From NCBI RefSeq assembly GCF_050908995.1, contig NC_135132.1, positions 1,545,001-1,609,000 of the forward strand: a stretch of DNA of 64,000 nucleotides. Reading direction: 5' to 3'. How positions within the stretch are numbered: the first letter of the stretch is position 1; each line of letters starts with the position of its first letter. The position numbers and the translations under genes are program-made. Below the pieces are notes generated by a model. It saw nothing but the letters and a program-made list of their open reading frames with translations. It was not told where the DNA came from and did no database searches. Source of the DNA: Andrena cerasifolii (taxonomy: Eukaryota > Arthropoda > Insecta > Hymenoptera > Andrenidae). Below, in pieces: positions 10,631 to 21,934 of this stretch.

Positions 10631-12185
10631 TCTAGATGTTACATTTTATCTTCACGTTATTAAAATGTCCGCGATATGGGTAATGGCATGTATGAACACA
10701 GCGTTTTATACTGTATTCCACAGTAGAGCATACCGACGCCCCTACCGATTTGCGACCGATCTGCGCAGCTCCCACTACTACCCACTGTTTAAACCGCACG
10801 CGATTGGTCGTGGTGGTCTCCAAGGAATAACTGGTACATCTTAAACGTGTGACCTGACCGTTGTCAAGGTAAACAGTGTATCTACCGGGTACTTCTTTGG
10901 TTCCGAATATATACAGGGTGTCCCACTAAGGAATGGACAGCGCGATATCTCTTAAAGTATTGTCGATAAAAATATAAAAAAAATAAGGAATTGCATGGTT
11001 CGAGGGGGCCCATTTATTAGCGCGAACGAATTTTGTTTTCGATTATTATTTTAAAAGATACGATGGTCAAGTTCGGTTTTTCAAATGGAACTATTTTTTT
11101 TGAAGACCTGAGTTGATAGTGCGTTCCAAGACAAATTCAATAAGCTTTAATGTATACACTTTATTTCCACTGGTTTTTAAGATATTGCGCTTGCAAATTT
11201 ACTGATTTTCACTGCAAGAAACCCCTCTGGAATGGCAAAAACCGGGGGCGGTCTTACTGGCGCCACACACACACACACACACTGATTTTATATAATTAGA
11301 CTGACACGTTAAGAGGCTCTTGCCGAACTGAAGATTTATGTTGCTCACTGAGCGAAGGTGTTTACTGAACTGAAGGTGCGCGGTCCATGTGACGCTTGTA
11401 TTTATAGGAAACGATGGAATGTCAAGTATGCGGGGAATTTGAGGTATGCGCGATGACTCATGCTTCAAATATGTGTTACGTAATTAGCTGATGAGTCATG
11501 CTCTAAATATGCAATAGCATATTCGGGGGGGGGGGGGTCCTTTGAGAAGGTGTACTGAACCCATTGGATGGATTTTATAGGATTTGATTGGGGAGGTTCG
11601 AAGGTGGAGTGCATTTGATTGGTCGTAGAGAGGGGTGAGACGTGGTCTCGAGTAATGTGGGTTTTTAGGACGAGGGACTTGTTTAGACCTTAAATAAGTG
11701 TTGGAAGGGATCGCGCCTCTAAGGCCGAAGAGGGGAAGGGGATTTCGCAATTGATCATCTGGAGATAGGAACCGCTAAGGTATATCGTTCAGATAATCTG
11801 CTGTTTGGGGTAAAGGGGTAAGAGATGAGTTTTTAGAGGTAGGTTCGGTGGAGTTGTGTAGTGAATGGTAGGGTGGTTGCTAGTCATGACCGCGCGAAAA
11901 ATAGTGGGATGTCACACGCACAGAAATGAACAATGACAAAAATAATTTTGCTTGGCTGGTATCGCATTTTAAACCACTAGTTTCTAGCTGTGCGTATATA
12001 GCACTAAGTATGTCACCCCGTATATGAAGACGTGCCGTATATCGCGACGAAAAGTTAACAGAGAGAGTAGAGGACCGTGCGCCGGAGAAAAACATAGGCG
12101 GTTAAGTGGGGAGTCGGGCGTAGCAACGCCTTCTGAGGGTCGTGCCTGCGCGAAACTGGTATGCTCTAGTGTGGAATACAGTATA
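10631..12185. other. No gene; CA microsatellite and G run
   Basis: No reading frame here resembles a known protein. A CA run lies at 11264-11282 and a run of 14 G at 11525-11538. ACAGGGTGTCCCA at 10915 resembles a motif common at ends of dispersed insect repeats. A 29-bp segment around 10706-10734 is repeated inverted at about 12153-12181 (GGTATGCTCTA-TGTGGAATAC), hinting that the interval may be one larger element. Confidence 0.35.
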
Positions 12186-12395
12186 ACTGGTAGCTCGCGG
12201 GCCACCGGGGGCACCTCCGCCTTGTTGCCACGCTGAACGGCCCCCTCCATACCTACGCAGTCGAAAAGAGAAGGAAAGAAGGAGAAATCTACCACGATCG
12301 TCAGAGTCTGGTAGGTATGGAGGGGGGGGGCGGGGGCGTTCAGCGTAGCAGCAAAGCGGAGGAGCCCCCGGTGGCTCGCGAGCCATCAGTTAGTC
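12186..12395. repeat. GC-rich foldback element with arms of about 75 bp
   Basis: CTCGCGGGCCACCGGGGGC near 12193 and CCTCCATACCTAC near 12245 are repeated inverted at about 12307-12392. The outer end GGTTGACTAACTGATGG read on the minus strand from 12402, preceded by CAGG-like sequence, is reminiscent of hAT-type ends. No clear target duplication was seen. Confidence 0.6.
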
Positions 12396-12700
12396 AACCC
12401 TGATGTAAGACAAGAATGGGGATCAAGCAACGATGGAAATACAGCACGGCGATTTTCTGGAAACGCGGAACTTGCTTCGGAAATGACTGGAATTGATGTA
12501 ATGTTAATTAAGAAATTCCATACTATATTACAGGTAATTTTTTCTCCATATCGAATACATGTTACAAAATTTTAACAGTAGGTATATATGTAAAATATAA
12601 AAAAATATTTGTTTTCTCATTATGGTTATATGCCATCTTCTGTAATGAATATTGCTCCCTGTACCAAATAAATTTTAAACAGTTGTAATTAATTCAACAA

Positions 12701-13047
12701 TTGCGTACTATATTACAGGTAACGTCCTCTACACATCGAATAGATGTTGAAAAATTTCGGGTGTATATGCGGAGATACTGCAATGAATTTTGTAGCACAC
12801 TATGGCTGGTATTACATGCCAGCTTCTGCCCACAAGATATTAATGCATGGTGCAGAAATCCCCAATTGGACAACTGTCAGAAGAGGCACAGGAAACACGC
12901 CACACAGATTTAAAAAAATTTAGAAATAGGAACACCAGAAAAATATCAAGAAAGTCAACAAACGAAGATATATTTCATAAACTTCTATTGACATGCGACC
13001 CATATATATCAGCAATGCGAACAAAATCATGTCATAAAAAAATCTAG
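12701..13047 (+). pseudogene. Unidentified transposon-type protein fragment
   Basis: A frame at 12701-12913 reads STHRIDVEKFRVY and LDNCQKRHRKHA. An overlapping frame at 12847-13047 reads GQLSEEAQETRHTDLKKFR, then STNEDIFHKLLLTCDPYIS. I recall the pattern SEEAQExR-D-KKxR ... NEDI-LL-DPYI from repetitive insect proteins encoded next to transposases, but I cannot name the family. Overlapping frames show at least one indel. An AT-rich tail with ACAG acceptor-like sites precedes it (12530, 12715). Confidence 0.4.
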
Positions 13048-14009
13048 ATCCTGAAGCTGAAGAATTAATATGTAAATAACAGGAAAGATAAATAGTATTC
13101 TACAAATGCATGAATTGTCACTAAATGTTTCGATACGGACCACTTTGTTTTCCCGGCTACTTTCCCTATAACTTGGAAACGAAATGTTTCCTCAACATCC
13201 GACTTAAACCTTTGAGAAGACCAATAAATAAAGTACCAAATAAACAGCTTTCAATTTGTTTTTATAACAATTAACTTAAAAAATTGTAAAAATAATAAAT
13301 AAATAAATGTAGAAAATATTAAGTTATACACCATTAGATGGGGATAATTTTTACCTATTTTTTGGCGCAAATTTCGTTCCGTATTTTTTATAGTTCAAAA
13401 GCTATAGACAAATGTCACCAAATTCTTCATTCCCAACCACTGTGCGTCGGTATCGTGAAAGTTGCTGCAAGCGGTATGGTTTGAACTGATAGTCATTGTT
13501 GCTGATTTGATTTGTTTAAACAGTCTGTACGTAGAGTGAACTTCATTTCCAATTAAGCATTCATTTGGTGTGTTGTTACGTGCGTTGTTTCGACTGTAAG
13601 ATATTGAGGGGGGGGGTGGGTGCGCTCTGGGTTGCCCGCGGTACGGACCTTGGCGAAGGAGGCTGGGAAGGCAGGGCACAGACGCCTGAAATTCGTCACG
13701 CGGGAGAAGATATTGTAGCGAGGGGCCCGAAAAGGTAGTGCGGAGACGTTCGGCGTGGCGTACGCATGCGATGACTGGTCAGTTAGAAGACTGTGGCTTG
13801 TAATTGTTAACATGACTGATTTTTCAAATGTATTATATTGTATACTATTATGCATTGTGATTCTTTTGCTAGAGTTCTTGAAGGCAATGCCGCCTTCTGT
13901 AGTAAATTTCGTTAGACTTTTCTTTTAGTTTATTTAAAAGACATTCAGAGGCCTTTGTGTACTCTAGCGCAAGAATCACCCTGTATGGTCATTCAATCAT
14001 AGTATATGC
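13048..14009. other. No gene; degraded repeat sequence
   Basis: Mostly AT-rich DNA with a GC-rich island at about 13600-13780 holding a run of nine G at 13609. The frames in the island are short and unsupported. Nothing identifiable. Confidence 0.35.
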
Positions 14010-14585
14010 TGTTCCGTCTTACTGGAACAAAACTGGGCTCAGAGCGAGGCGGAAATCCAACGATCCTTTATTATCAGACAATTGCTTACTTTCATCGTTT
14101 TGGGGAATATTTGCCTGCCAGATGTCTAATAGGCGACAATCCACTTCGTGCTATTTTTTTGGATACCTCGACCGTCCTCGCTCTGGGAAAATCCGGTGAT
14201 TGCTCTGTCGGCAGGTGGTACACGGTAACTTCGAACCGGTACATACCGTCGACCACCGCTGACTCGCGGGACAATACGGTCATAAGCCGCAAACCTGGCG
14301 AGACGCTCCTGGCCGATCAACCTGGCGAGGTTTGATAGCCAGATGCCCGGTTTTTCCTCCGCTACGTCAGGAAGAAGGAGAGGGTTCCTCCCCCACCACC
14401 GAAATCGCAGAGGGAAGGTTCCTCCTCTTTAAGGAAAACTGGGCCAATCAGGCATTTTGGCGCCTCCGAAATTCAGATGTCTTGTCCACCTTTGACATCG
14501 AAAAGGTGGACAAGGGCAGAATTCAAACAGTTCACCACAGAGCAAATTCTCAAAATCTAAACATCGTGCGGATCAGAATCGACCA
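14010..14585 (+). repeat. Truncated copy of the 722-bp LTR
   Basis: It starts TGTTCCGTCTTACTGGAACA and follows 35832-36410 closely through landmarks such as TGGATACCTCGACCGTCCTCG, GGTACATACCGTCGACCACC and GGCATTTTGGCGCCTCC. The last ~140 bp of the LTR are missing. The 3' neighbour is different DNA, so no target duplication can be assigned. Read alone it looks coding in several frames, but those frames lie wholly inside the LTR. Confidence 0.75.
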
Positions 14586-14796
14586 AATTAATACACTTGA
14601 CTCATTTGTCATAAAATATTACAATCTTTATTATTTCAATAATTTGTCTCAATCAATGGAGTATTTCAGATGCACTACAATCAGTACAAGAAGATGGAAA
14701 AATCTTCAAGATGGCTGATGCCCCTTGCTGATCAACCGAAAGAATGGAGGGAGGATGTTGTTTCGCCTGCGGAAATCAAGAAGCTGCATAACGAAA

Positions 14797-15449
14797 TTAC
14801 ACTCCGCGTCAAAATTAAGGGAACACTATAATTTCCCGAAAATTTTAGTCATTTTCAAATGGCTGTATCTCTGCGAAAAATGGTCGCAAAAAATATTTAA
14901 TATACATATTTTAAAGCTTGAAGTTTATAGTTTTTGAATCTAGGACTCAATCTTCTTTCATCCATTATGATACTGTTTTATCAAGATGAAGGGCAGGAAA
15001 CGAAGTTTCAGAATTTTTTGCTTCATTTGAACGTATGCGCGGGATAAAAAATTTTGTTCTGGTAAATCCAATGAAGAGCTCCTATACAGCAAACACTTCT
15101 CATTAATTTCGTTTTTTTTGGGGGGGGGGGGGGTTGCTGTATGATTTTTATTGACCGAGTTATTCGCGATCAAAGCAAAAAAGGTACTGTTCACTTTGAA
15201 TACCTGTAACTTGCGAACTCATGATCATAGACAAATTTTAATGAGTGTTTTGGAAAGCTAAGAAAGTTTCCTTTCAGAACCTTCAGTTACCAATTCGACG
15301 AAATTTTTTTAATCATATTAAATCCATTTTAAAATGATGCCAAAAATTGCATATTTACCATTTTTTAGAAAACATGATGCCACTTCAAGGAAAATCATGG
15401 AATCATTCAAGTGTCCACGTTTTTTGTGAGGTAAAACTACCCCTTAAAC
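14797..15449 (+). repeat. Outer part of left inverted arm
   Basis: About 650 bp matches 21182-21800 in inverse orientation with roughly 10-15 percent differences by eye. It runs from CCGCGTCAAAATT to CCCCTTAAAC. Its continuation, beginning ACTGTG, lies at 16770 after a hAT-type insertion duplicating CCTTAAAC. Together with 16770-17345 it forms the left arm of a long inverted repeat around the THAP and Tc1-like sequences. Confidence 0.8.
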
Positions 15450-15535
15450 CAGGCATACACAGGACCCCTAATTCCGGGCGCGAGCGCACATTCGAGCTCG
15501 AGCTTCGAGCTCGTTCAAGGACAAGCGAGTCCGCC

Positions 15536-15718
15536 CTGTGATGCCAGATCGGGGACGGGTTCCCCCGAGAATTTTCTCCACTTCGCGCACACTACGCCGG
15601 AGCAGCGTGTCCGTGACCTCGGCGCTTCGGAGTCTGACTCACGGACACGCAACTCGGCGTAGTGTGCTCGAGGTGGGGGAAATTCTCGAGGGAACCCGTC
15701 CCCGATCTGGCATCACAG
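15536..15718. mobile_element. hAT-type foldback MITE, 183 bp
   Basis: The left arm starts CTGTGATGCCAGATCGGGGA and the right arm is its inverse, with about 78-bp arms and a short spacer. The 8-bp duplication AGTCCGCC flanks it at 15528-15535 and 15719-15726. The terminal GTGATGCCAGA is shared with the element at 32589-32871, so both belong to one family. Confidence 0.9.
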
Positions 15719-15892
15719 AGTCCGCCCACGGAGAGGGGAGCGGCTGGAGTAGTGGGAGCGGAGCGTTTAGGTGTGTAATACACAGGTTGCTGCAGGGGTC
15801 TCCAGAGTTTGACGCTCCGAAAATAAGGCACATTTTGGGGAATTTTTGAAAGAAAAGTATTGAGTATTATAATTCCAATCTTTGTATTTTTA

Positions 15893-16419
15893 TTAATTGA
15901 AATTTAAAAAATGCGTTCAAATTTTTGTATGCAATAATAGTAATTTGGTTCAAAGTTATAATGGTAGCAGTAAGATGGGTTTGAAAAAAAGTTTGTTGCT
16001 GGCGAACATGATTTTGGATGTCGTAATCATCTGAAACAGAAAACGCAAAAATTTTCTCAATCTATATGAGTGTAGTTATCGTATGAACTAAAATGAATGA
16101 AAATGTTGAAAAGTACAAAAATGGTTGTATTTCAAATGAAAACATTAATTTTTGGGGAAAGCATTTGTTAGTTTTCTGTGTGCAAAATTGGATCTTTGCA
16201 AATAATTACTTCATTCTAGTTCATTAGATAACATTGTAATAATTAGATAACATTAGATAAAAATTGTACGTGATTTGTTTCCGATGACAACGACAGCCAG
16301 AATCAGTTCGCCAGCATCAAACTTTTTTTAAACCCCTCTTACTGCTACCATTATAACTTTGAATAAAATTATTATTATCGCATACAAAAATTTAAACATA
16401 TTTTTCAAATCTCAATTAA
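15893..16419. mobile_element. Inverted-repeat MITE, arms about 115 bp
   Basis: The arm at 15893-16007 (from TTAATTGAAATTTAAAA to CTGGCGAAC) recurs inverted at 16306-16419. The inner 300 bp are AT-rich and non-coding. Flanking duplications are not obvious; TTAA occurs near both ends but is common in such AT-rich DNA. Confidence 0.8.
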
Positions 16420-16769
16420 CCATCTGTAGCCTGTGCCTGAGTCAATTTTGATCCACTGCTTGAGATCGCTAACGCATACAGTGACGGATCTGTGTATGTC
16501 AGCTGCGGCTAAGCCATCATTTAGCTGTTGAGGGTGTCATAAATACATAAACAGGACCTTTCTGGTGACTGCGTTGGAGCACAATGGGAACCTCGAGACA
16601 ATACCATATTTTCCTTGGAGATAACAAAATGGGCATACGGCCTCTGCAGTCGTACAGTTCTCCACCACGAGACCTTATACCGAGGAGTGGGGAGTGAGCA
16701 TATTACGGTCGAGCGAGAGGGCGCATCGACTGCCCTAGGGCAGACTTAATGTACATCCCTGCCTTAAAC

Positions 16770-17345
16770 ACTGTGCAACATGCCGGACCGATCAGAGTTT
16801 TTTTTCCGTATTTCGTCGATTGTCAAACATGCGATATGGTCTGAAAAATTGAACGTTCACCTGATTTACGTTATGATTCTCTTCAAAACGTTTTCTTTGT
16901 TCTCGCGGTTTTTGATGCGCGATTGTTGCATATTTTTGTTGTTGTTGTTAGTTCAATGTCATTTTAGTAAAAAGACAAGATTTAAAAATTTAACCCTTAA
17001 CTGGTATCCTGGGATCGCTCGTGACCCCAAGCACCCAAAGTTCGATGTACAATTTTCAGTTGCCTAAGTTGGTAAACTGAATTTCTAATTAATTTTATAA
17101 TAATAGTTTAACTTTCTACGCTTCTATTATTTTATACATTACCTAAGAAGAAAATATTCATAGTGGTTGCTCTAGTTGTCGACTTTATAAATTTCTATGT
17201 CCTTTTTTATTTGGGGTCTGCCACGACCCCAGTATACCAGTCACGTTTGCCAAAAACAGTATACCAGTTAAGGGTTAAGAAGAACATTTTTATCCAAACT
17301 CTTCGCAATGACGAAAACTGTACTTCAATAACTGGCATTAGCACC
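16770..17345 (+). repeat. Inner part of left inverted arm, split by a MITE
   Basis: Matches 20645-20919 in inverse orientation: ATGCCGGACCGATCAG, then CAAACATGCGATATGGTCTG, TCAATGTCATTTTAGTAAAA, and CATTTTTATCCAAACTC to GCATTAGCACCA. The piggyBac MITE at 16994-17274 interrupts it at a TTAA. The right copy lacks the MITE and shows the empty site, CTTAAATT near 20724. Confidence 0.85.
16994..17274. mobile_element. piggyBac-type MITE, 281 bp, copy 2
   Basis: Nearly identical to copy 1 (9896-10177), in the same orientation. It is flanked by TTAA at 16990-16993 and 17275-17278. The high similarity of the copies suggests recent spread. The empty site survives in the right inverted arm. Confidence 0.92.
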
Positions 17346-17735
17346 ATGAAGTAAGAGTAAAGAGACTCATCTCTATATCCCAGACAGAAAAAAGTTGGTC
17401 ACGAAAAATGTTCCATTTATGGCCAGGTTCGCCAAATGGAATAACTTGGACTTTGCCGTCGCCATCTTGAATATTCGTCTCATAATACATGTTACGTGCA
17501 GTGCGTTTGGTTCAATTCTTATACAAATTCGGTAAGTACAAGAAGTGTTTAATGTTTTGGTTGTAATTTTTATAATAAATTTTAAAGTGATTATAGTTTG
17601 GTTACAATATTATTTCTAATTACATGATATTAAAGAAAATTGTAGAATTTTCTTTAGCATAAATTTTAAATAAACTTTAGTTTTTATAACCGAAAAATAT
17701 TGATATGTCCAATGGATTAATATTAATATTTAGTT

Positions 17736-18011
17736 ATGTTTATCGTATGGTACAATATTTTGTATATTAAAAATATAAAATTAAACAAGGAAAGCACGAT
17801 TTGCGTACTGCACTTTAAGCCAGAAGATATTATTAGAGAATATGCCTTTTTACAAGTCGATGGAACAGTCATCTATGTGAAAAGAGTTAAACCAAAATTA
17901 AAAAAAGAAGGAATAACTTCAATTTTTCCACTAGAAAAGATACCATACTGTCGGCAGATAGAACATAAAAATAATAATGTCGTTATATCTGGTGAGTTTT
18001 CAACTGAATGA
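17736..18011 (+). pseudogene. THAP zinc-finger fragment
   Basis: The frame contains STICVLHFKPEDIIREY, then KPKLKKEGITSIFP. This is the C-terminal half of a THAP (C2CH) domain: C-x2-HF-x-x-x-D followed by a final IFP, where AVPTIFP is usual. A stop-free N-terminal half is not attached. Sequence near 17400-17470 (KVGHEKCSI-like) could be the first half, with a donor-like GTAAGT at 17532. The tail is serine-rich. THAP domains are the DNA-binding part of P-type and Kolobok-type transposases and of many host proteins. Its place between long inverted arms suggests a transposon origin. Confidence 0.6.
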
Positions 18012-18504
18012 GAAATCTCGGAAACGTCACATTCAGCGGAAGAACCAATTCCTTCTACGTCGCATGAGATGAATAAGGAAAAAAGGAAATAACCAAGTTT
18101 TCTGCTGAACATATAAATATTGGAAAAAGTACAGAGGTTTTTACAAGCTATTGGTTTGTAAACGTTAATGACAGCCATGTGATGTGGACATGTTGGGCGA
18201 ACGATTTGTCATATATTTTAAGACGTGTTATAATAATAACACCAAACATGAAACTGCAATTGGAATCGAATAAAATAACAATATTATGTAATATATATGT
18301 ATATTTATATCTATAATATATATTACAATGTTATTAATATGTAAAATAGGTATTTATTAGAAATAAAGAAACTTATTTTTTTGTAACTCTTTGTATCGCA
18401 TAAATAAATATTATATATTATGATACCTTTCAATATTGTTACTTCTTTTTCTCTGCAACAATGTATATATTCATTTCAATTTTAATTTTGTTGAATATTG
18501 ATTA
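18012..18504. other. No gene; AT-rich, possible continuation of the THAP gene
   Basis: After the stop at 18009 the sequence still reads acidic and serine-rich in the same frame for about 25 codons, then decays. Otherwise AT-rich non-coding DNA. Confidence 0.35.
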
Positions 18505-18506
18505 TA

Positions 18507-18867
18507 CAGTATTTCCTCGTTACGGGTTCGGTTTGGTGTACACGATACGGACTTTTCGATATCTCCACCACTCTTGTCCGGCGAAAGCGAGAGCGAGATG
18601 GAACGAGAGCAAGCGAGAGGCACTGAAAGCGAGCGAGGACGGTACGAGACAAACGACGCGTTGATATTTTGTCTCGCTCCGTCTTTCGGACGCCTGACAC
18701 TCCGTCTTTTGCGACCATCGCGCACGCTCGCCGCGCACGCAGTGTTCCATCTCGCTCCCCCCTTCGGCCAGAAAGAAGCGAGAGACGAACACTCAGAATT
18801 AGGGCTCTGTTCACGACACGGGCTCAACGTCGGTCCCGACCAGCGAGCCGCTAACGAGGAAATACTG
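18507..18867. mobile_element. pogo-type MITE, 361 bp
   Basis: The ends CAGTATTTCCTCGTTA (18507-18522) and TAACGAGGAAATACTG (18852-18867) are perfect inverse copies, flanked by TA on both sides. CAGT ends with a TA duplication fit the Tc1/mariner-pogo group. The interior is GC-rich with CGAGCGAGA-type repeats, which produces several spurious open frames on both strands. A relic of the same family, broken by two insertions, lies at 31985-33060. Confidence 0.9.
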
Positions 18868-18869
18868 TA

Positions 18870-19418
18870 TACCTCTATAGATATGTATTCTAAATTATTC
18901 TCGTCCAGTGTTCTTCTCTCCTCTCAATTAATGTAAAAATAGTTGTTAGTATAGAATTTATATCTTTAAAATTTAATTTATACATATACGTTTTCTTTTA
19001 CTTATATAATGATTATTTTACTCACACTGTAGGTTATGATTTTATTTCTTTTAAAAATTTATAACATTACTTTCCTTTCAATTTTTCATATTCACGCGTC
19101 CTACTGTAACCACGTAATAGTAGTATTCATTGCATCATCTGTACAATATTTTAGGTTTTTCGGATACATGTAAATGTACATCTCCTGTAACCATGTATTT
19201 CTAACCTTTTTGTCTCATCATCTGTCATTTACAATTTCAAGATGGCGACGATAAAGTCCAAGTTATTCGGCGAACCTCGTGATGTACGGAACAGTTTTTC
19301 TGGCCACTTTCAATCTAGGCAGACGAGTGTCCTTACTCTTACTTCATGTCCACAGCTCACGCAGCAACTTGCTACTTTAAATTCGACTTTTAGCGAACTT
19401 CTTTTTTTGCATCGAGTT
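18870..19418. other. No gene; probable 5' flank of the Tc1-like element
   Basis: AT-rich sequence without coding signature. The 170 bp before 19419 are open but show no recognisable domain and are probably the untranslated leader of the Tc1-like element. Its left end was not located. Confidence 0.35.
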
Positions 19419-20443
19419 ATGCCCCGACGTCACCTAACTGAGTACAAAGTCGCCCAACTTGTGACTCTGTTGGAGGAAGGCCACAGCCAGCGACAAGTTG
19501 CCAATTCCTTTAGTGTTAGTTCGTCGGTTGTCAACCGTCTGTATGCTTGATTTCGAGGGAATGAACAGAACTTTCGCAGATCAGGGCAAGGGCGCAGGCG
19601 TGCGACAATTTCTCGAGAGGATAGAATGATTACCTGATATGTTCTTTGGGAGCTAATCGTCACTGGGCGCGTTATTGCGGGACAATTTGTGAACCGTTGA
19701 CAGAATCCAACTCCAGCAGTACCATCAGGCGTCGATTGAGGAACGTTGGCTTACGTTCGAGGTATCCAATGCGAGTCCCGTTGCTCACTCGCACACATCA
19801 ACGGCAGCGTTTGACATGCGCTCGCCATTATGTGCACTGGGGCCAGCGACAATGGGCAAATGTCCTTTTTACTGACGAGTCCCGACTTTGCCACTACAGG
19901 AACGATCGACGGGTTCGGGTCTGGCGCCATCGTGGTGAACGCCATAATACCAACCATATAAGGCCGGTCGTTACGTTCAATGATGGATCGGTTATGGTTT
20001 GGGCCGGGGCAACACGGTACTCACGTACCCCATTAATTGTCCTCCCACCTGGTGGGATGACCGCTGCGCGGTACGTGGACGAGATTCTGCGCCCCGTTGT
20101 ACTCCCTCTGCGTCAACGTATGAGGAACCGCTTCGTGCTTATGCAGGATAATGTAAGGGCGCATACGGCACGCCATACGCTACAATTTCTGCGGCAAAAT
20201 AGGATATCCGTTCTTGGCCATCTAGCAGTGAGGCCAGATCTGAATCCCATTGAACATGTGTGGGACATTCTTGGGCGACGTTTGCGACAATAGTACCCGA
20301 ACTTGGCGAATTTAGTAAAATTAACACACGCCCTCCGCCAAATTTGGCACAGAAATCCTCAAAGGCAAATTCGGAACTGCATTAACATGCGCAACCGATT
20401 GAGGGAAGTTATCGTGCGGCGAGGTGGCAACACCCATTATTAG
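19419..20443 (+). pseudogene. Tc1-like transposase, inactivated
   Basis: Full-length, about 340 codons, but broken. The N-terminus MPRRHLTEYKVAQLV and the helix-turn-helix GHSQRQVANSFSVSSSVVNRL are followed by a TGA at 19548 where Trp is expected, then FRGNEQ and RRSGQGRRRAT. A stop and frame change occur near 19625-19650. The catalytic part holds TDES (Asp codon 19873), then VMVWAGATR, QDN (Asp codon 20147) and NPIEHVWD (Glu codon 20252), spaced DD34E as in Tc1 elements. TAG at 20291 interrupts the tail, which then runs on in frame to 20443 ending GGNTHY. The enzyme would cut and paste DNA at TA in the nucleus. Confidence 0.92.
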
Positions 20444-20644
20444 ACCACACACAAATGCACATAGACACACACACACACACAACGTGCGCGCGTGCTCTCA
20501 TACACACACGCATCGGAAAGTGAATTTGGAGTCAGAAAATACTACGGGAGTGACGAACCGCAGAGTTTCATCGCTCCATGCTGACGCACACACAATGAAC
20601 TGTAAATCCGATCGCACATGCGCCTACTCGTAGCGCGCTTTGGG
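20444..20644. repeat. CA-rich microsatellite and 3' flank of the Tc1-like element
   Basis: CA and CACG runs dominate 20460-20515, with a pure ACAC run at about 20466-20481. The remaining bases have no identified feature and lead into the right inverted arm. Confidence 0.7.
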
Positions 20645-20919
20645 TGGTGCTAATGCCATTTATTGAAGTACAGTTTCGTCATTGTGAAGTGTTTGGATAA
20701 AAATGTTTGTCTTAAATTTTTTAAATCTTTTCTTTTTACTAAAATGACATTGGACTAACAAAAAACGTGCAACAATCGTTTAAATGCCGCGACAACAAAC
20801 AAAGAGTTTTGAAGAGAATCATAACGTAAAACAGGTGATTGTTCAATTTTTCAGACCATATCGCATGTTTGACCATCGAGGACATACGGAAAAAAAATCT
20901 GATCGATCCGGCCATTTAC
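20645..20919 (-). repeat. Right inverted arm, inner part
   Basis: Inverse of 16770-17345 without the MITE. It reads from TGGTGCTAATGCCA to GATCGATCCGGCCATTTAC. The solo LTR at 20920-21176 separates it from the outer part. Confidence 0.85.
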
Positions 20920-21176
20920 TGTAGAAAAAAGTCAATGCATACAGTGAGCGTGGTGTGCGTGAGATGTGTGGATGGGACTTGAGTGAGCACCTTTGCGTTA
21001 TTTCTGTTCGTTAGCCACTCTTTGGTTGATCTGTGTCTCACGAGTAAGTTGGTCCACTACGTGTTGTGTGATACGCCGATATATATATATAATAAATTAC
21101 ATTGTATCATACTTATTACAATACTAGTGCCTAGCTCATTTATTATAAACCTTTCCTCTCACGCTGGTTTCTAACA
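20920..21176. mobile_element. Solo LTR, 257 bp
   Basis: Begins TGTAGAAA and ends TTTCTAACA, with near-inverse ends. It is flanked by the 5-bp duplication TTTAC at 20915-20919 and 21177-21181. The left inverted arm lacks this segment, confirming an insertion. AATAAA at 21091 would suit a plus-strand polyadenylation signal. The opposite strand starts TGTTAGAAA, which resembles Copia-type LTRs, so orientation is undecided. Confidence 0.82.
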
Positions 21177-21181
21177 TTTAC

Positions 21182-21800
21182 ACAGTGTTTAAGGGGTAGT
21201 TTTACCTCACAAAAAAACGTGGACACTTGAATGATTCCATGATTTTCCTTGAAGTGGCATCATGTTTTCTTAAAAAAATGGTAAATATGCAATTTTTGGG
21301 GTCATTTGAAAATGGATTTAATATGATTTAGAAAAATCTCGTTGAATTGGCACCTAAAGGTTCTGAAAGGAAACTTTTTTAGTTTTCCAAACCACTCATG
21401 AAAAATTGTCTACGAGCATGAGTTCGCAAGTTACAGGTGTTCAAAGTAAAAAGTACCTTTTTTGCTTTGTTCGCGAATAACTCGGTCAATAAAAATCATA
21501 CAACAAAACCAAAAAAAAAAAAACGAAATTAATGAGAAATGTTTGCTCTATAGGACCTCTTCATTGGATTTACCAGACAAAATTTTTAACCAAGCAAAAA
21601 ATTCTGAAACTTCGTTTCCTGCCCTTCATCTTGATAAAATAGTATCATAATGGATGAAAGAAGATTGAGTTCTTGATTCAAAAACTATAAACTTCAAGCT
21701 TTAAAATGCGTTTCTTAAATATTTGTTACGACCATTTTTCACAGAGATACAGCCATTTGAAAATGACTAAAATGTTCGGAAAATTTTGACGCGGTGTGTA
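21182..21800 (-). repeat. Right inverted arm, outer part
   Basis: Inverse of 14797-15449, running from GTTTAAGGGGTAG to AATTTTGACGCGGTGTG. The arms together are about 0.9 kb each after removing insertions. If they are termini of one transposon, the body would be about 3.3 kb and would hold the THAP fragment. The outer flanks show no clear duplication. Confidence 0.8.
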
Positions 21801-21934
21801 TAAAAGTAATTATGCATATTGTGGTATTATATCTTACTTCATATGAAACTTCTTTGTAACGTTGTAATTGTGCTCTTTTAAACGATTTTTTGTTTGTTAT
21901 TACTGTCTTTTAGTTGGAGAAATCATTTGAAAAA

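Larger units (their letters stand above)
15450..16761. mobile_element. hAT-type non-autonomous element, 1.3 kb, carrying two nested MITEs
   Basis: Flanked by the 8-bp duplication CCTTAAAC at 15442-15449 and 16762-16769. The termini CAGGCATACACAGG and (inverse of the right end) CAGGGATGTACAT are similar inverted ends of the CAGG type usual in hAT elements. It has no transposase frame. The intact right-hand inverted arm shows the uninterrupted join, which confirms the boundaries. It contains the MITEs at 15536-15718 and 15893-16419. Confidence 0.8.

Noticed and set aside
14006..14335. 109-codon plus frame near 14 kb
   Set aside because: It lies within the truncated LTR copy. The same LTR at 35832-36553 shows a different set of frames, so it is not coding.
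18471..18936. Several overlapping open frames on both strands
   Set aside because: They lie inside the GC-rich MITE at 18507-18867 with palindromic CGAGCGAG repeats; the frames are by-products of composition.
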